Shown: positions 28,242 to 35,496 of the stretch, one piece after another
Layout of the letters: the number at the start of each line of letters is the position of its first letter
How positions within the stretch are numbered: the first letter of the stretch is position 1
Assembly (NCBI GenBank): GCA_964619265.1
Contig: CAZUCE010000001.1
Location: forward strand, 62,001-126,000
DNA: 64,000 nt
Origin: CAZUCE01 sp964619265
Lineage (GTDB): Bacteria; Planctomycetota; UBA1135; GCA-002686595
Direction of reading: 5' to 3'
Translations under genes and position numbers: made by a program
Notes under the pieces: generated by a model
Told to the model about the DNA's origin: nothing
Seen by the model: the letters and a program-made list of their open reading frames with translations, nothing else
Database searches by the model: none

Positions 28242-28853
28242 ATGACGATCCTGGTGATGCTCGGTTACCTCGGCGGCCAGGAAAACCCGATTCTCCTTTC
28301 CGGCGGGGGAGCTGAGCCGGCTGCCCGCTGGTGGCTGGATCTCCACCCCGCGGGCCCCATTCTGGGGACCTGGTTCGCTGCCCGAGCCCTGCTCCACGAT
28401 CAGCGCCTATGGGCGCTCCGGTCTGAGCGACGAGCGCGAATGGGCGCACTGCTCCAACTCTCCCTTGGGGCCTTTGCAGGAGCACTCGCGATTGGGCTTG
28501 GGCTTGGGCTCTCGGGCCCAAGCCCCCTGATCCCTGAGAACCTCCCCACGATAGGGCTCGCCTCCTTCCGAACCGGAATTCTCGGGGCCCTGCTCATCAA
28601 GCTCATTCGGCGCCCCCTGGTGCTCCCGATCTTGCTCTGGTGGCTGCCCCAGGTGGCCAGCGCCTTGGGGCCTGCGGAGTGGGGCTCCATCCCAACCCAA
28701 CTCTTGTCCGCTTGGCTTGGATGGCCTTCAGGTCCCCTCCCTCTCCAAACGATCCTTGGATCAGGAGTAGGTTTCGGGGCCCTTGCCGGCTGGTGGATTT
28801 TGAAAGTCCAAGGTCCCCCTCCTGCCGCCCTTCCCAACGAACCTGGAGACTAG
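28242..28853 (+). CDS. hypothetical integral membrane protein
   Basis: 203 residues from ATG 28242. Predicted membrane segments: about 68-91 (LLQLSLGAFAGALAIGLGLG), about 107-135 (ILGALLIKLIRRPLVLPILL and following) and about 165-185 (TILGSGVGFGALAGWWIL). The opening MTILVMLGYLGGQENPILL may be another partial segment. I recognise no family. The frame stays open upstream (a GTG at 28161 is possible), but that region holds the divergent parB promoter and parS. The gene ends 12 bp before a metallophosphoesterase gene, suggesting a two-gene operon. Confidence 0.6.
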   Translation: MTILVMLGYLGGQENPILLSGGGAEPAARWWLDLHPAGPILGTWFAARALLHDQRLWALRSERRARMGALLQLSLGAFAGALAIGLGLGLSGPSPLIPENLPTIGLASFRTGILGALLIKLIRRPLVLPILLWWLPQVASALGPAEWGSIPTQLLSAWLGWPSGPLPLQTILGSGVGFGALAGWWILKVQGPPPAALPNEPGD

Positions 28854-28865
28854 CCGCCACCCGCC

Positions 28866-29600
28866 ATGCGATACGGAATCCTCGGAGACGTCCATTCCAA
28901 CCTGAGCGCCCTTCGAATCGCGTTGAAGCGACTCGAACAAGCCGGCTGTGATGCCGTCCTCCAAGTCGGCGACGTTGTGGGGTACGGAGCCGCCCCCGAG
29001 GCCTGCATCGACCTTCTGCGAGACGTGGAGGCCATCGTGGTGCAGGGCAACCACGACGCGGCCTGCGTGGGAAAGGTCGACACGCGCTGTTTCAACCCTG
29101 CCGCTCGGGCGGCCATCGACTGGACTCGCGACCAATTGGACGAGGAGGCTCTTGAATGGCTCGACACACTTCCGGTTCACCTACGCCTGGAACATTGCGA
29201 AATGGCCCACGGGACTTTCGACGCTCCCAGCCAGTTCGACTATTTCATTGGCGTCGAGCAGGGGCCCGCCAGCCTGGACAAGCTTGAGCGGCGCATTGGG
29301 TTCTGCGGGCACAGTCACGTCCCGATCAGCGTGCTGAGGCCCAAAGAGGCTCCCCTTCGAACCGGCTACAGCCCAGATGAGATCCTCTCCTTGGATGAGC
29401 TCTCCAAGGTCGTTGTCAATGTGGGCAGCGTGGGCCAGCCAAGAGATGAAGACCCCCGTCTGGCCTACGTCCTATTCGACACCGACACAAACCGAATCGA
29501 ACGGCATCGGGCCGAGTACGACATCGACCGGGAAGCCACACGCATTCGAACCGCAGGGTTGCCCACGGTGCTAGCCGACAGGCTCTACTTGGGCCTCTAG
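28866..29600 (+). CDS. metallophosphoesterase (YfcE/MJ0936-like)
   Basis: 244 residues with the calcineurin-like metal motifs: GDVHSNLSAL at the N-terminus (Asp, His), LQVGDVVGYGAAPEA (second Asp), VQGNHDAA (Asn, His), CEMAHGTF and CGHSHVPISVL (His pairs), then NVGSVGQPRDEDPRLAY, which is typical of small YfcE-type phosphodiesterases. The enzyme should bind two divalent metals and hydrolyse phosphodiesters; the natural substrate is unknown. Start ATG 28866 directly precedes the first conserved strand. It is probably co-transcribed with the membrane protein just upstream. Confidence 0.9.
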   Translation: MRYGILGDVHSNLSALRIALKRLEQAGCDAVLQVGDVVGYGAAPEACIDLLRDVEAIVVQGNHDAACVGKVDTRCFNPAARAAIDWTRDQLDEEALEWLDTLPVHLRLEHCEMAHGTFDAPSQFDYFIGVEQGPASLDKLERRIGFCGHSHVPISVLRPKEAPLRTGYSPDEILSLDELSKVVVNVGSVGQPRDEDPRLAYVLFDTDTNRIERHRAEYDIDREATRIRTAGLPTVLADRLYLGL

Positions 29601-29624
29601 GCTAGGGAGCCGCTAGGCCGATAA

Positions 29625-29636
29625 AGGGTTTTCCCT
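29625..29636. terminator. short bidirectional hairpin between convergent genes
   Basis: AGGG-TTTT-CCCT (29625-29636), surrounded by a wider imperfect pairing CTAGGGA (29602-29608) with TCCCTAG (29632-29638). It overlaps the stop of the minus-strand HPr-domain gene and follows the stop of the metallophosphoesterase gene. Its position between convergent stops suggests shared termination. Confidence 0.4.
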
Positions 29637-30969
29637 AGGATTGCGTGCCCAAATACTTCAGCCGCTCAGGAAGCCCCTCTCTTCCCTCTCCGAGGGCATG
29701 CTCGAACAACACCTGAATGTCCTGCAGCGGACGTTCGTCGCCACGAAAAAGAAAGCTGCCCGCCGAGGGGTGGGATCCAACCGCAACCAGCAGTTCAAGT
29801 ATCGAACCCGCGTTGCAGGTGTGGCCTTCGAGCTCCATTTCCACCGGCGTTCCGTAGCGCTGGACGATACCGACGATCAACGAAGCCGGTCGTGCGTGAA
29901 GCTGAACGCCCTCAGCCAGCTCGACTTCTAGCTGACTTAGCTGCGTATAAGACCCGAGCAACTCAGCAGCAATCGGACGACCCGCCTGCAGCACTTCGGT
30001 TGCACCAAGCAGCAAGTACTCCAGGATGATCCGGTCCAATTCCTCGGGCGGAACACATCTAGCCAACTTCGCCACGGCCTGCTCGGAAACCGTTCGATCG
30101 GAGCTCTCGTGTCGCTCCTTAAAGTGAACCAGAGACGTGACTGCCTCCAGAAGGTGCAAGGCGGCCGAGGCATGGCCCCGCAGGTTGGGAAGCCTCGCGT
30201 CGCGTGTCTCGAGAACGGTGTTGCGAATGTGAGTGTCGTAAGTCGACTGCAGGTTATGCACCGTCGCCTGATAGACACGCGCATGTTCCTCTCGACAGGA
30301 GGCATCTAGAAAAGCCGCGCGGCGCCCCGGATCCTCCATCGGTTTGGGTGCGATGCTGGCTAGCAAATCCGCGGCCGGTAAAAACCGCGAAGCCACCTCG
30401 GCGATCCGCTGTCTTTCGTTGGTGGGGTCATCTTCCCCGAGGTTCCTGGGTAACTGGCGCCGAACCTCCACCGGCAGCAAATTGCGAAGGCCGGAGTCTG
30501 TGGGGGGCAAGGACAAGCCGAGCTCGATCGCTTCGCGATGAATCCCGTCGAGCAGGGCGCGGCAGTGCTGAGTGAGACAATCGAGCAGGGTTTCGACGCG
30601 CTCTCGCGTTCGCTGGGCTAACTCGCTGTCGGGCCAGCGCCGTACGCCATAGGAGTCAAGACGCCCGCTCAAATGCGCGATCGAATGCCCGCCCTGCGCC
30701 AGGCCTCGAAGCCCAGCCACAAGCTCCGTGAAGTCGTGAAACGTCCGATTCGACCGGGCGCCGTAATCGTCGAGGAACGACTCTAGGTCGTGGCTGTCAT
30801 GAACGAGCTGGTGGAAGTGCGGCTTGGTCCAAAAGCCCTCCCCAAGATCTTGCAGCCCAAAGACGAGCTGGAAGAAAGGGGCGGAGTACGTGGAAAGGGC
30901 TTCCGAGAACTCCTGTTCTCGGACAACCTTCTCAACGCCTCCTCGCTCGGCGGGTTCGCTCTGGACCAT
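29635..30969 (-). CDS. long helical protein with C-terminal HPr domain
   Basis: 444 residues. The last 95 residues are an HPr-like domain: LAEGVQLHARPASLIVGIV contains the phospho-acceptor His358, and HTCNAGSILELLVAVG contains Ser389. The His-Ser spacing of 31 residues equals that of His15 and Ser46 in HPr, so both the EI-dependent and the HPr-kinase-type sites are kept. The N-terminal 345 residues are helix-rich, without membrane segments or a recognisable domain (FFQLVFGLQDLGEGFW, DSHDLESFLDDYGARS, HNLQSTYDTHIRNTVLE). It may be a phosphorylation-controlled regulator rather than a sugar-PTS carrier (inference). ATG 30969 was chosen; the open frame continues upstream without protein character. 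Divergent from the sigma factor gene. Confidence 0.7.
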   Translation of the reverse strand: MVQSEPAERGGVEKVVREQEFSEALSTYSAPFFQLVFGLQDLGEGFWTKPHFHQLVHDSHDLESFLDDYGARSNRTFHDFTELVAGLRGLAQGGHSIAHLSGRLDSYGVRRWPDSELAQRTRERVETLLDCLTQHCRALLDGIHREAIELGLSLPPTDSGLRNLLPVEVRRQLPRNLGEDDPTNERQRIAEVASRFLPAADLLASIAPKPMEDPGRRAAFLDASCREEHARVYQATVHNLQSTYDTHIRNTVLETRDARLPNLRGHASAALHLLEAVTSLVHFKERHESSDRTVSEQAVAKLARCVPPEELDRIILEYLLLGATEVLQAGRPIAAELLGSYTQLSQLEVELAEGVQLHARPASLIVGIVQRYGTPVEMELEGHTCNAGSILELLVAVGSHPSAGSFLFRGDERPLQDIQVLFEHALGEGREGLPERLKYLGTQS

Positions 30970-31251
30970 GGTGGGAGTGCCCGGTGGGGGGGGCCTGGAT
31001 AGGCTGGCTGACAGATTCCGACCCTGGAACTTACCAGACGCAGAAAAAAGGTGTTCAAAACGTGACCGCAGCGAAGGGCCAACCAAGGCCCCGCGAGGCC
31101 GGGAGCACGAGGATTCAGAGGGCCGCCTCAAGAGCGGAAGGAACCGAAGTCGATTCGGGGGGTGCAGGGAACGCGACTCCAAGAGTGCGACCCCCGTCTT
31201 TGCCGGGCGCTAAACGCCTCGGACCTCTTCCATCCCCCGCCCGCGGCCAAC

Positions 31252-32076
31252 ATGTCCTCCGAGCGCTGCCTTGAGACTTACCTCACCGAGATCAACGAGG
31301 TTCCTTTGCTCACCCCCGAGCAGGAAATCGAACTCGGTACGCGAATCCAACAGGGTGACCTGGAAGCTCGTGAGCACATGATTCGGGCCAACCTCCGCTT
31401 GGTCGTCTCCATCGCCAAGATGTACTCCGACCGCGGCCTGGCGCTGCAAGACCTCATCGCCGAGGGCAACATTGGCCTGATGAAGGCCGCCGAGAAGTTC
31501 GACCCGAACGCCGGCTGCCGCTTCAGCACCTACGGGTCCTGGTGGATCAAGCAGTCGATTCGCCGGGCTCTGTCGAGCACGGTCCAATCGGTACGCGTCC
31601 CCGGGTACATGAACGAGATGATCTCGAAGTGGAGATCGGTATCGGCGGAGCTCAGCTACAAGCTGGGGCGCACGCCCACCATCTCCGAGGTCGCCGCGGA
31701 GTTGGAGATCCCCGAGGAAAGTTGGGGTGTTCTGCGCCAGACGATCTTCACCAACAGCATGGGGCCTCAAGTGTCCCTGGACGCCCTGAGTCAGCACCAG
31801 GACGTTGTCGAGGACGAAAAGTCACAGAACCCCGAAGAGGAAATCACCCACGCCGATTTGTTGCTTCAGCTCAGCCGACTGCTGGACACGATCGACGATC
31901 GAGAGGCCACCATTCTGCGTCTGCGCTATGGCCTCGAGCCCGACACCGAGCCTTTGACGCTCAAAGAGATCGGCAAGATCGTGGGCCTAACCCGCGAGCG
32001 AGTTCGTCAGATCGAAAGAGACGTGCTCAAGCGCCTTGGACGCGTCATCGACGGCGACGAGGAACGCGCCGCCTGA
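31252..32076 (+). CDS. sigma-70 family RNA polymerase sigma factor (RpoD/RpoS-like)
   Basis: 274 residues with all core regions. Region 1.2 is YLTEINEVPLLTPEQEIELG, followed by region 2.1-2.2 (IRANLRLVVSIAKMY, LQDLIAEGNIGLMKAAEKFD) and the -10 recognition helix 2.3-2.4 (FSTYGSWWIKQSIRRAL). Region 3 is TPTISEVAAELEIPEE. Region 4, LTLKEIGKIVGLTRERVRQIE, is the -35-binding helix-turn-helix. Region 1.1 is missing and the length is short, so it is a group 2 or compact primary sigma factor rather than an ECF type. ATG 31252 fits the family N-terminus. The selenoprotein gene follows after 38 bp. Confidence 0.93.
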   Translation: MSSERCLETYLTEINEVPLLTPEQEIELGTRIQQGDLEAREHMIRANLRLVVSIAKMYSDRGLALQDLIAEGNIGLMKAAEKFDPNAGCRFSTYGSWWIKQSIRRALSSTVQSVRVPGYMNEMISKWRSVSAELSYKLGRTPTISEVAAELEIPEESWGVLRQTIFTNSMGPQVSLDALSQHQDVVEDEKSQNPEEEITHADLLLQLSRLLDTIDDREATILRLRYGLEPDTEPLTLKEIGKIVGLTRERVRQIERDVLKRLGRVIDGDEERAA

Positions 32077-32114
32077 GGCCGGCTCCCTTGGGGCTTGGCT
32101 GTTAGGCTGCCCCG

Positions 32115-32339
32115 ATGAAGATCCGTATCGAATACTGCCGCCGCTGAAACTACCTGCCTCAGGCGACCGGTCTGGCCGCCGAACTCAAAGCAGCGTTTCA
32201 GAACGAACCCGTAGACGTCGACTTGGTCGAAGGCGCCTCAGGCGCGTTCGAAGTCTTCAAGGACGACCGCTTGGTCTATTCCAAGCTAAAAACAGACCGG
32301 TTCCCGGTTTACCAGGAAATCCCGCCGCTGCTCCTCTAG
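32115..32339 (+). CDS. selW: SelW/Rdx-family selenoprotein with in-frame UGA (Sec11)
   Basis: Seventy-four residues if TGA at 32145-32147 is read as selenocysteine: MKIRIEYCRR-Sec-NYLPQATGL and so on, ending at TAG 32337. The redox motif C-x-x-Sec (Cys8, Sec11), followed by NYLPQATGLAAEL, the GASGAFEVFKDDRLVYSK segment and TDRFPVYQEI, follows the Rdx family (SelW, SelT, SelH), a thioredoxin-like fold in which Cys homologues have CxxC at this site. A SECIS-like hairpin with a GGTCT loop starts 14 nt after the TGA. Ordinary gene calling would miss or truncate it. It follows the sigma factor gene by 38 bp on the same strand and ends just before the assembly gap. Selenocysteine machinery (selA, selB, selD) must be encoded elsewhere. 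Confidence 0.88.
32162..32180 (+). promoter_or_regulatory. bacterial SECIS-like hairpin
   Basis: GGCG (32162-32165) pairs with CGCC (32177-32180); A32166/C32176 is a mismatch; CC pairs with GG; the apical loop is GGTCT (32169-32173). The first loop G is 21 nt after the UGA. A GGUCU apical loop and this spacing are those of the E. coli fdhF SECIS recognised by SelB. Confidence 0.75.
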
Positions 32340-32355
32340 CACCGCTAGCTCGGTA

Positions 32356-32495
32356 CTAGATCGGTACTACGGTGCNNNNNNNNNNNNNNNNNNNNNNNNN
32401 NNNNNNNNNNNNNNNNNNNNNNNNNNNNNNNNNNNNNNNNNNNNNNNNNNNNNNNNNNNNNNNNNNNNNNNNNNNGCACCGTAGTACCGATCTAG
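32356..32495. repeat. 20-bp inverted repeat flanking the assembly gap
   Basis: CTAGATCGGTACTACGGTGC at 32356-32375 abuts the N-run; its exact reverse complement is at 32476-32495, directly after the N-run. The left arm is also the second unit of an 11-bp tandem repeat: CTAGCTCGGTA (32345-32355) then CTAGATCGGTA (32356-32366). The genes on both sides (selenoprotein, GH9) converge here. Confidence 0.9.
32376..32475. other. assembly gap of 100 N
   Basis: Exactly 100 undetermined bases, the conventional length for a gap of unknown size. Both contig ends finish in the same 20-bp sequence in opposite orientation, so the assembly probably broke in a palindrome or repeat. Confidence 0.99.
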
Positions 32496-32497
32496 CG

Positions 32498-34708
32498 TTA
32501 GGGCTGCACGATCACACGCCGGACCGCGGTCTGGCGCGGTTCAACTGGCGTGCTCAGGGAAGCTCCCTGCAGCAACACATCGGCGCCCGCCACACTGGAG
32601 GCTAGCGGGATCGGAAGCGTGAATCTCCCGGAGGCATCCGCGGCTCCTAGCGCGAGCAAGTTTTGGCTGGGCACCGCGCCGAGCGCCAGTCCGAGATCCA
32701 GCTGGATGCCCGGCAAGGTCAGCTCGAAATTCCCCTGGGCGCCCGAGATCAGCAGGACAATCGACTCACCGGGTTGCGCGCCGGCCACCCGAATGGTCCC
32801 GGTCTGCCCCGCCGCGAACGACTCAACACCCAATCCAAGGGAAGCCGGACCGCCCGGCCCAAGGAACGACAACAACCGGATGTAGCTCGACTGGTAGGAG
32901 ATCTGCGGTTCGGTGACCTGCCAGGAGACTTCCGGCCAATCTGCGTTCCAGTCCTTGTAGCTCTTCTGTTGCGGTTGATTCAGGGGGGGGGTCAGCGACG
33001 GCCCGGCAACCCCCGGGAGCGCGGGTGCGTAGTTGGCGTTTGGCCCACCGGACATGAAGCCCGGAGCCGGACCAAACTGGGAGGTCTCCGCGTTGTCCCA
33101 CTGGGTCCCCTCGTAGAACCAGCCGTGGTAGACCTCCTGAATCGAGTTCGGCGCGCCGATCGAGGACAGGTTCGTGAGGTAGGTCAACCCAAGCGGGTTC
33201 ACCCCGTGGAGATACCGCGCGTAGCCCTCAACTCCCGTGAGGATCTCACCGGCCTGGTCGATCTGCATGCCGTGCTCGTTGAGCAGTGCATGGAGCACAC
33301 CGACGTCGGCCTTGTTGCGATTCGAGCCCCAGATGTAATCCCCGCCCCCCAGGAAGGCCTGGTAGGGGTCCTGTTGGTTGATCGTTGGATTGAGAAACTG
33401 CCAGACCCCAACCGTTGACGAGAATCCCGACCGAATCTGCTGAACCACCGACGGGGTGGCTCCAGGAAGTTCGGTGTACTCCAGGAACGCCTCATAGAGG
33501 TCGCGTTGGTAGAGATTGGTGAACCCCGACGCGAGCAGGTCGGATTGCTGAACGTCGGCATCAAATCGGGCCCGGTACTGGGCCTCCCCCGTGAGCTGGT
33601 ACAGCCACATGGCCGACCGAGCACGATTGAGCACCTGAAGCGACGGTGAATCTTCACCGTTGACACTGTCGAATCCCGCGTTGTTGTAAGCAGACGGAAA
33701 TTGTGAAGGGTTCGCTACAAGCCAGGACCACGCCTCCAAGGCGGCTTGCTCTAGCGTGGCCGCATAGGCCTGGGAGGCCGCGTCCGGGAGGCGCCCAAAC
33801 ACCACAGCTCCGTGTGCAAAAGCACCGGCACCGGAGATCGTGGCTGAGGCCGTGGCTTGCCCATAGCGACGAACCGCCGTGTGCGTGCTGGGCGGAGCCG
33901 AAGCGGAAAACCCAAGCACAGAGACCTTGTGCAACAGCGATCCATTCGGCTCCTGCATCCGCAAGAACCAGTCCAGCCCCACGCGCACTTCGTCGAGGAT
34001 GTCGGGGATACCGTTGCCCGACTCAGGCAGGTTCAGGTCGTCGGTCCAGTCTCCGGGAGCCTGGCTGTACGAGGAAAGCAGGTCGTGGATCGGTCGATCC
34101 GTGTAGTTGACGTACTTGTTGTAGTCGCCGGCATCAAACCACCCACCGCGGAGATCCCTCGAGGTTCCAGGCGTCGGGTTCAGAACCCAGCGGCAGTCCG
34201 TGTCCTGCTGGGGACCCAAGTGACTAGCCGCGTCGGTCCACCCCGGTTCAGCGAACGGGGCCGACTTCGGTAGACCACAGCGCTGATAGAAGAAAGTCCG
34301 AACCGCCGCTCGCCGGACGTCCGCGTAGGGATCCAGCCGAATCGAGAACGCCTCGGTCTGCTCGCCGCTTGCTGGATCGAGCACGTAGTAGTCGCCGAGG
34401 GCCTGAAGCCCCGTAAAGTCCGCGTGCCAAGCGCGGTCGCCGCTGGTGGAATTCACGGCGCCGCCGTTCCAGGGAACGACCGGCGCAACAAAGACCAAGG
34501 ACCCATCGCTCACCCGGCGCACCTGCACTTGACTGGGCGCTGCATAGAAGTCCGGCGCGTCAAAGCCCTGAACGGCCTGGCGCAGAACGACGGTCTTGGT
34601 CGCTGTGGGGCGGTACCCAAAGGCGTCCACGCGCAGGTGAGCGGAGGGCTGCTGGAGAGTGGGGGAGAGCGCCGCAAGGGGGACGGCGAGAAGCGTGGTG
34701 GTCAGCAT
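32498..34708 (-). CDS. secreted GH9-family glycoside hydrolase (endoglucanase-like) with C-terminal sorting-type domain
   Basis: 736 residues with a signal peptide (MLTTTLLAVPLAALSPTLQ). Residues about 25-120 are the Ig-like N-terminal domain of GH9 cellulases (LRVDAFGYRPTATKTVVL). The catalytic (alpha/alpha)6 barrel has GGWFDAGDYNKYVN with Asp192 and Asp195 (nucleophilic-water base), RYLHGVNPLGLTYLT, and the proton donor Glu600 in QVTEPQISYQSSY. The last 110 residues (LGLGVESFAAGQTGTIRV...DASGRFTLPIPL...GADVLLQGASL) form a beta domain that I associate with extracellular planctomycete proteins. Probable activity: hydrolysis of beta-1,4-glucans or related polysaccharides. ATG 34708 fits the signal peptide. 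Divergent from the ECF sigma gene. Confidence 0.88.
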   Translation of the reverse strand: MLTTTLLAVPLAALSPTLQQPSAHLRVDAFGYRPTATKTVVLRQAVQGFDAPDFYAAPSQVQVRRVSDGSLVFVAPVVPWNGGAVNSTSGDRAWHADFTGLQALGDYYVLDPASGEQTEAFSIRLDPYADVRRAAVRTFFYQRCGLPKSAPFAEPGWTDAASHLGPQQDTDCRWVLNPTPGTSRDLRGGWFDAGDYNKYVNYTDRPIHDLLSSYSQAPGDWTDDLNLPESGNGIPDILDEVRVGLDWFLRMQEPNGSLLHKVSVLGFSASAPPSTHTAVRRYGQATASATISGAGAFAHGAVVFGRLPDAASQAYAATLEQAALEAWSWLVANPSQFPSAYNNAGFDSVNGEDSPSLQVLNRARSAMWLYQLTGEAQYRARFDADVQQSDLLASGFTNLYQRDLYEAFLEYTELPGATPSVVQQIRSGFSSTVGVWQFLNPTINQQDPYQAFLGGGDYIWGSNRNKADVGVLHALLNEHGMQIDQAGEILTGVEGYARYLHGVNPLGLTYLTNLSSIGAPNSIQEVYHGWFYEGTQWDNAETSQFGPAPGFMSGGPNANYAPALPGVAGPSLTPPLNQPQQKSYKDWNADWPEVSWQVTEPQISYQSSYIRLLSFLGPGGPASLGLGVESFAAGQTGTIRVAGAQPGESIVLLISGAQGNFELTLPGIQLDLGLALGAVPSQNLLALGAADASGRFTLPIPLASSVAGADVLLQGASLSTPVEPRQTAVRRVIVQP

Positions 34709-34881
34709 GCTGGGATCGGGAAGGGGCCTGCGAAGCAGCCTGTGAGGGCGCATCCAGGACAAGCCGCGGCCTCCTGGGCGAGCTGGCGCCACCAAATCCG
34801 CGGAAATCGGGTGGCTTCCGGGCCCGGAGGCCTGCTGATTCGATCCACCTGCCAAAATCAGGGGAGACCCGAGCCCTGCTC

Positions 34882-35496
34882 ATGCCGAATTCCAACCACC
34901 ACCCCGAGCAAGAGTCCCCGGCCCCTCCGCAGATCTTCTTGAACGCGGCGACCGGAGACAGCCAGGCCATCGGTGAAGCCGTCTCTGAAGTCTATGACGA
35001 GCTGCGGCGGCTCGCCGGTGCGGAAGCACGCCGGTCGGGGCGAGAGGTCTTCCAACCGACAGCCCTGGTCCACGAAACCTATCTTCGCCTCCGGAAGCAG
35101 CGCCAAGGTGGCTGGACCGACCGCCGGTCTTTTCTGGCGGTCGCCTCGCGGGTGATGCGCAACGTGCTCGTCGACCGGGCGCGAGAGCTCCGGCGACTCA
35201 GGCGCGGGGGTGATCGAAAGCAATCCGCCCTCGAAGACCTACGCATTGGTGTCGAAGATGAAATTCACGGGGTGCTGGAGGTCCACGACTTGCTCGAGCT
35301 GCTCACAACCGTTGCCCCCGAGCAGGCGCGTGTGGCTGAGCTGTTCGTCTTCGGGGGCCTGACGCTCGAGGCCATCGCGAAGGCCCTTGAAGTTTCACCG
35401 CGGACGATTGACCGCCGATGGCGCTTCGCGCGGGCCTGGCTCTTCGACCGCCTGCGCGAATCGGACCCCGAACCTCGCGAGGGCCATGGAAGCTGA
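34882..35496 (+). CDS. ECF-type RNA polymerase sigma factor (planctomycete type)
   Basis: 204 residues. Sigma region 2 includes EVYDELRRLAGAEARRSG, PTALVHETYLRLRKQ and RRSFLAVASRVMRNVLVDRARE, the last being the characteristic block of the TIGR02999-like ECF group abundant in Planctomycetota. Region 4 is VAELFVFGGLTLEAIAKALEVSPRTIDRRWRFARAWL, a helix-turn-helix for the -35 element. No anti-sigma factor is adjacent. Instead the start codon of a membrane Ser/Thr kinase overlaps the end of this gene by 11 bp, so the kinase probably controls the sigma factor or shares its signal, as proposed for kinase-linked ECF groups. ATG 34882. Confidence 0.9.
   Translation: MPNSNHHPEQESPAPPQIFLNAATGDSQAIGEAVSEVYDELRRLAGAEARRSGREVFQPTALVHETYLRLRKQRQGGWTDRRSFLAVASRVMRNVLVDRARELRRLRRGGDRKQSALEDLRIGVEDEIHGVLEVHDLLELLTTVAPEQARVAELFVFGGLTLEAIAKALEVSPRTIDRRWRFARAWLFDRLRESDPEPREGHGS

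Noticed and set aside
32145..32147. The TGA as an ordinary stop or a pseudogene mutation
   Set aside because: Downstream codons remain in frame with family-typical sequence up to TAG 32337, the TGA is at the redox-active position, and a SECIS-like hairpin is correctly spaced.
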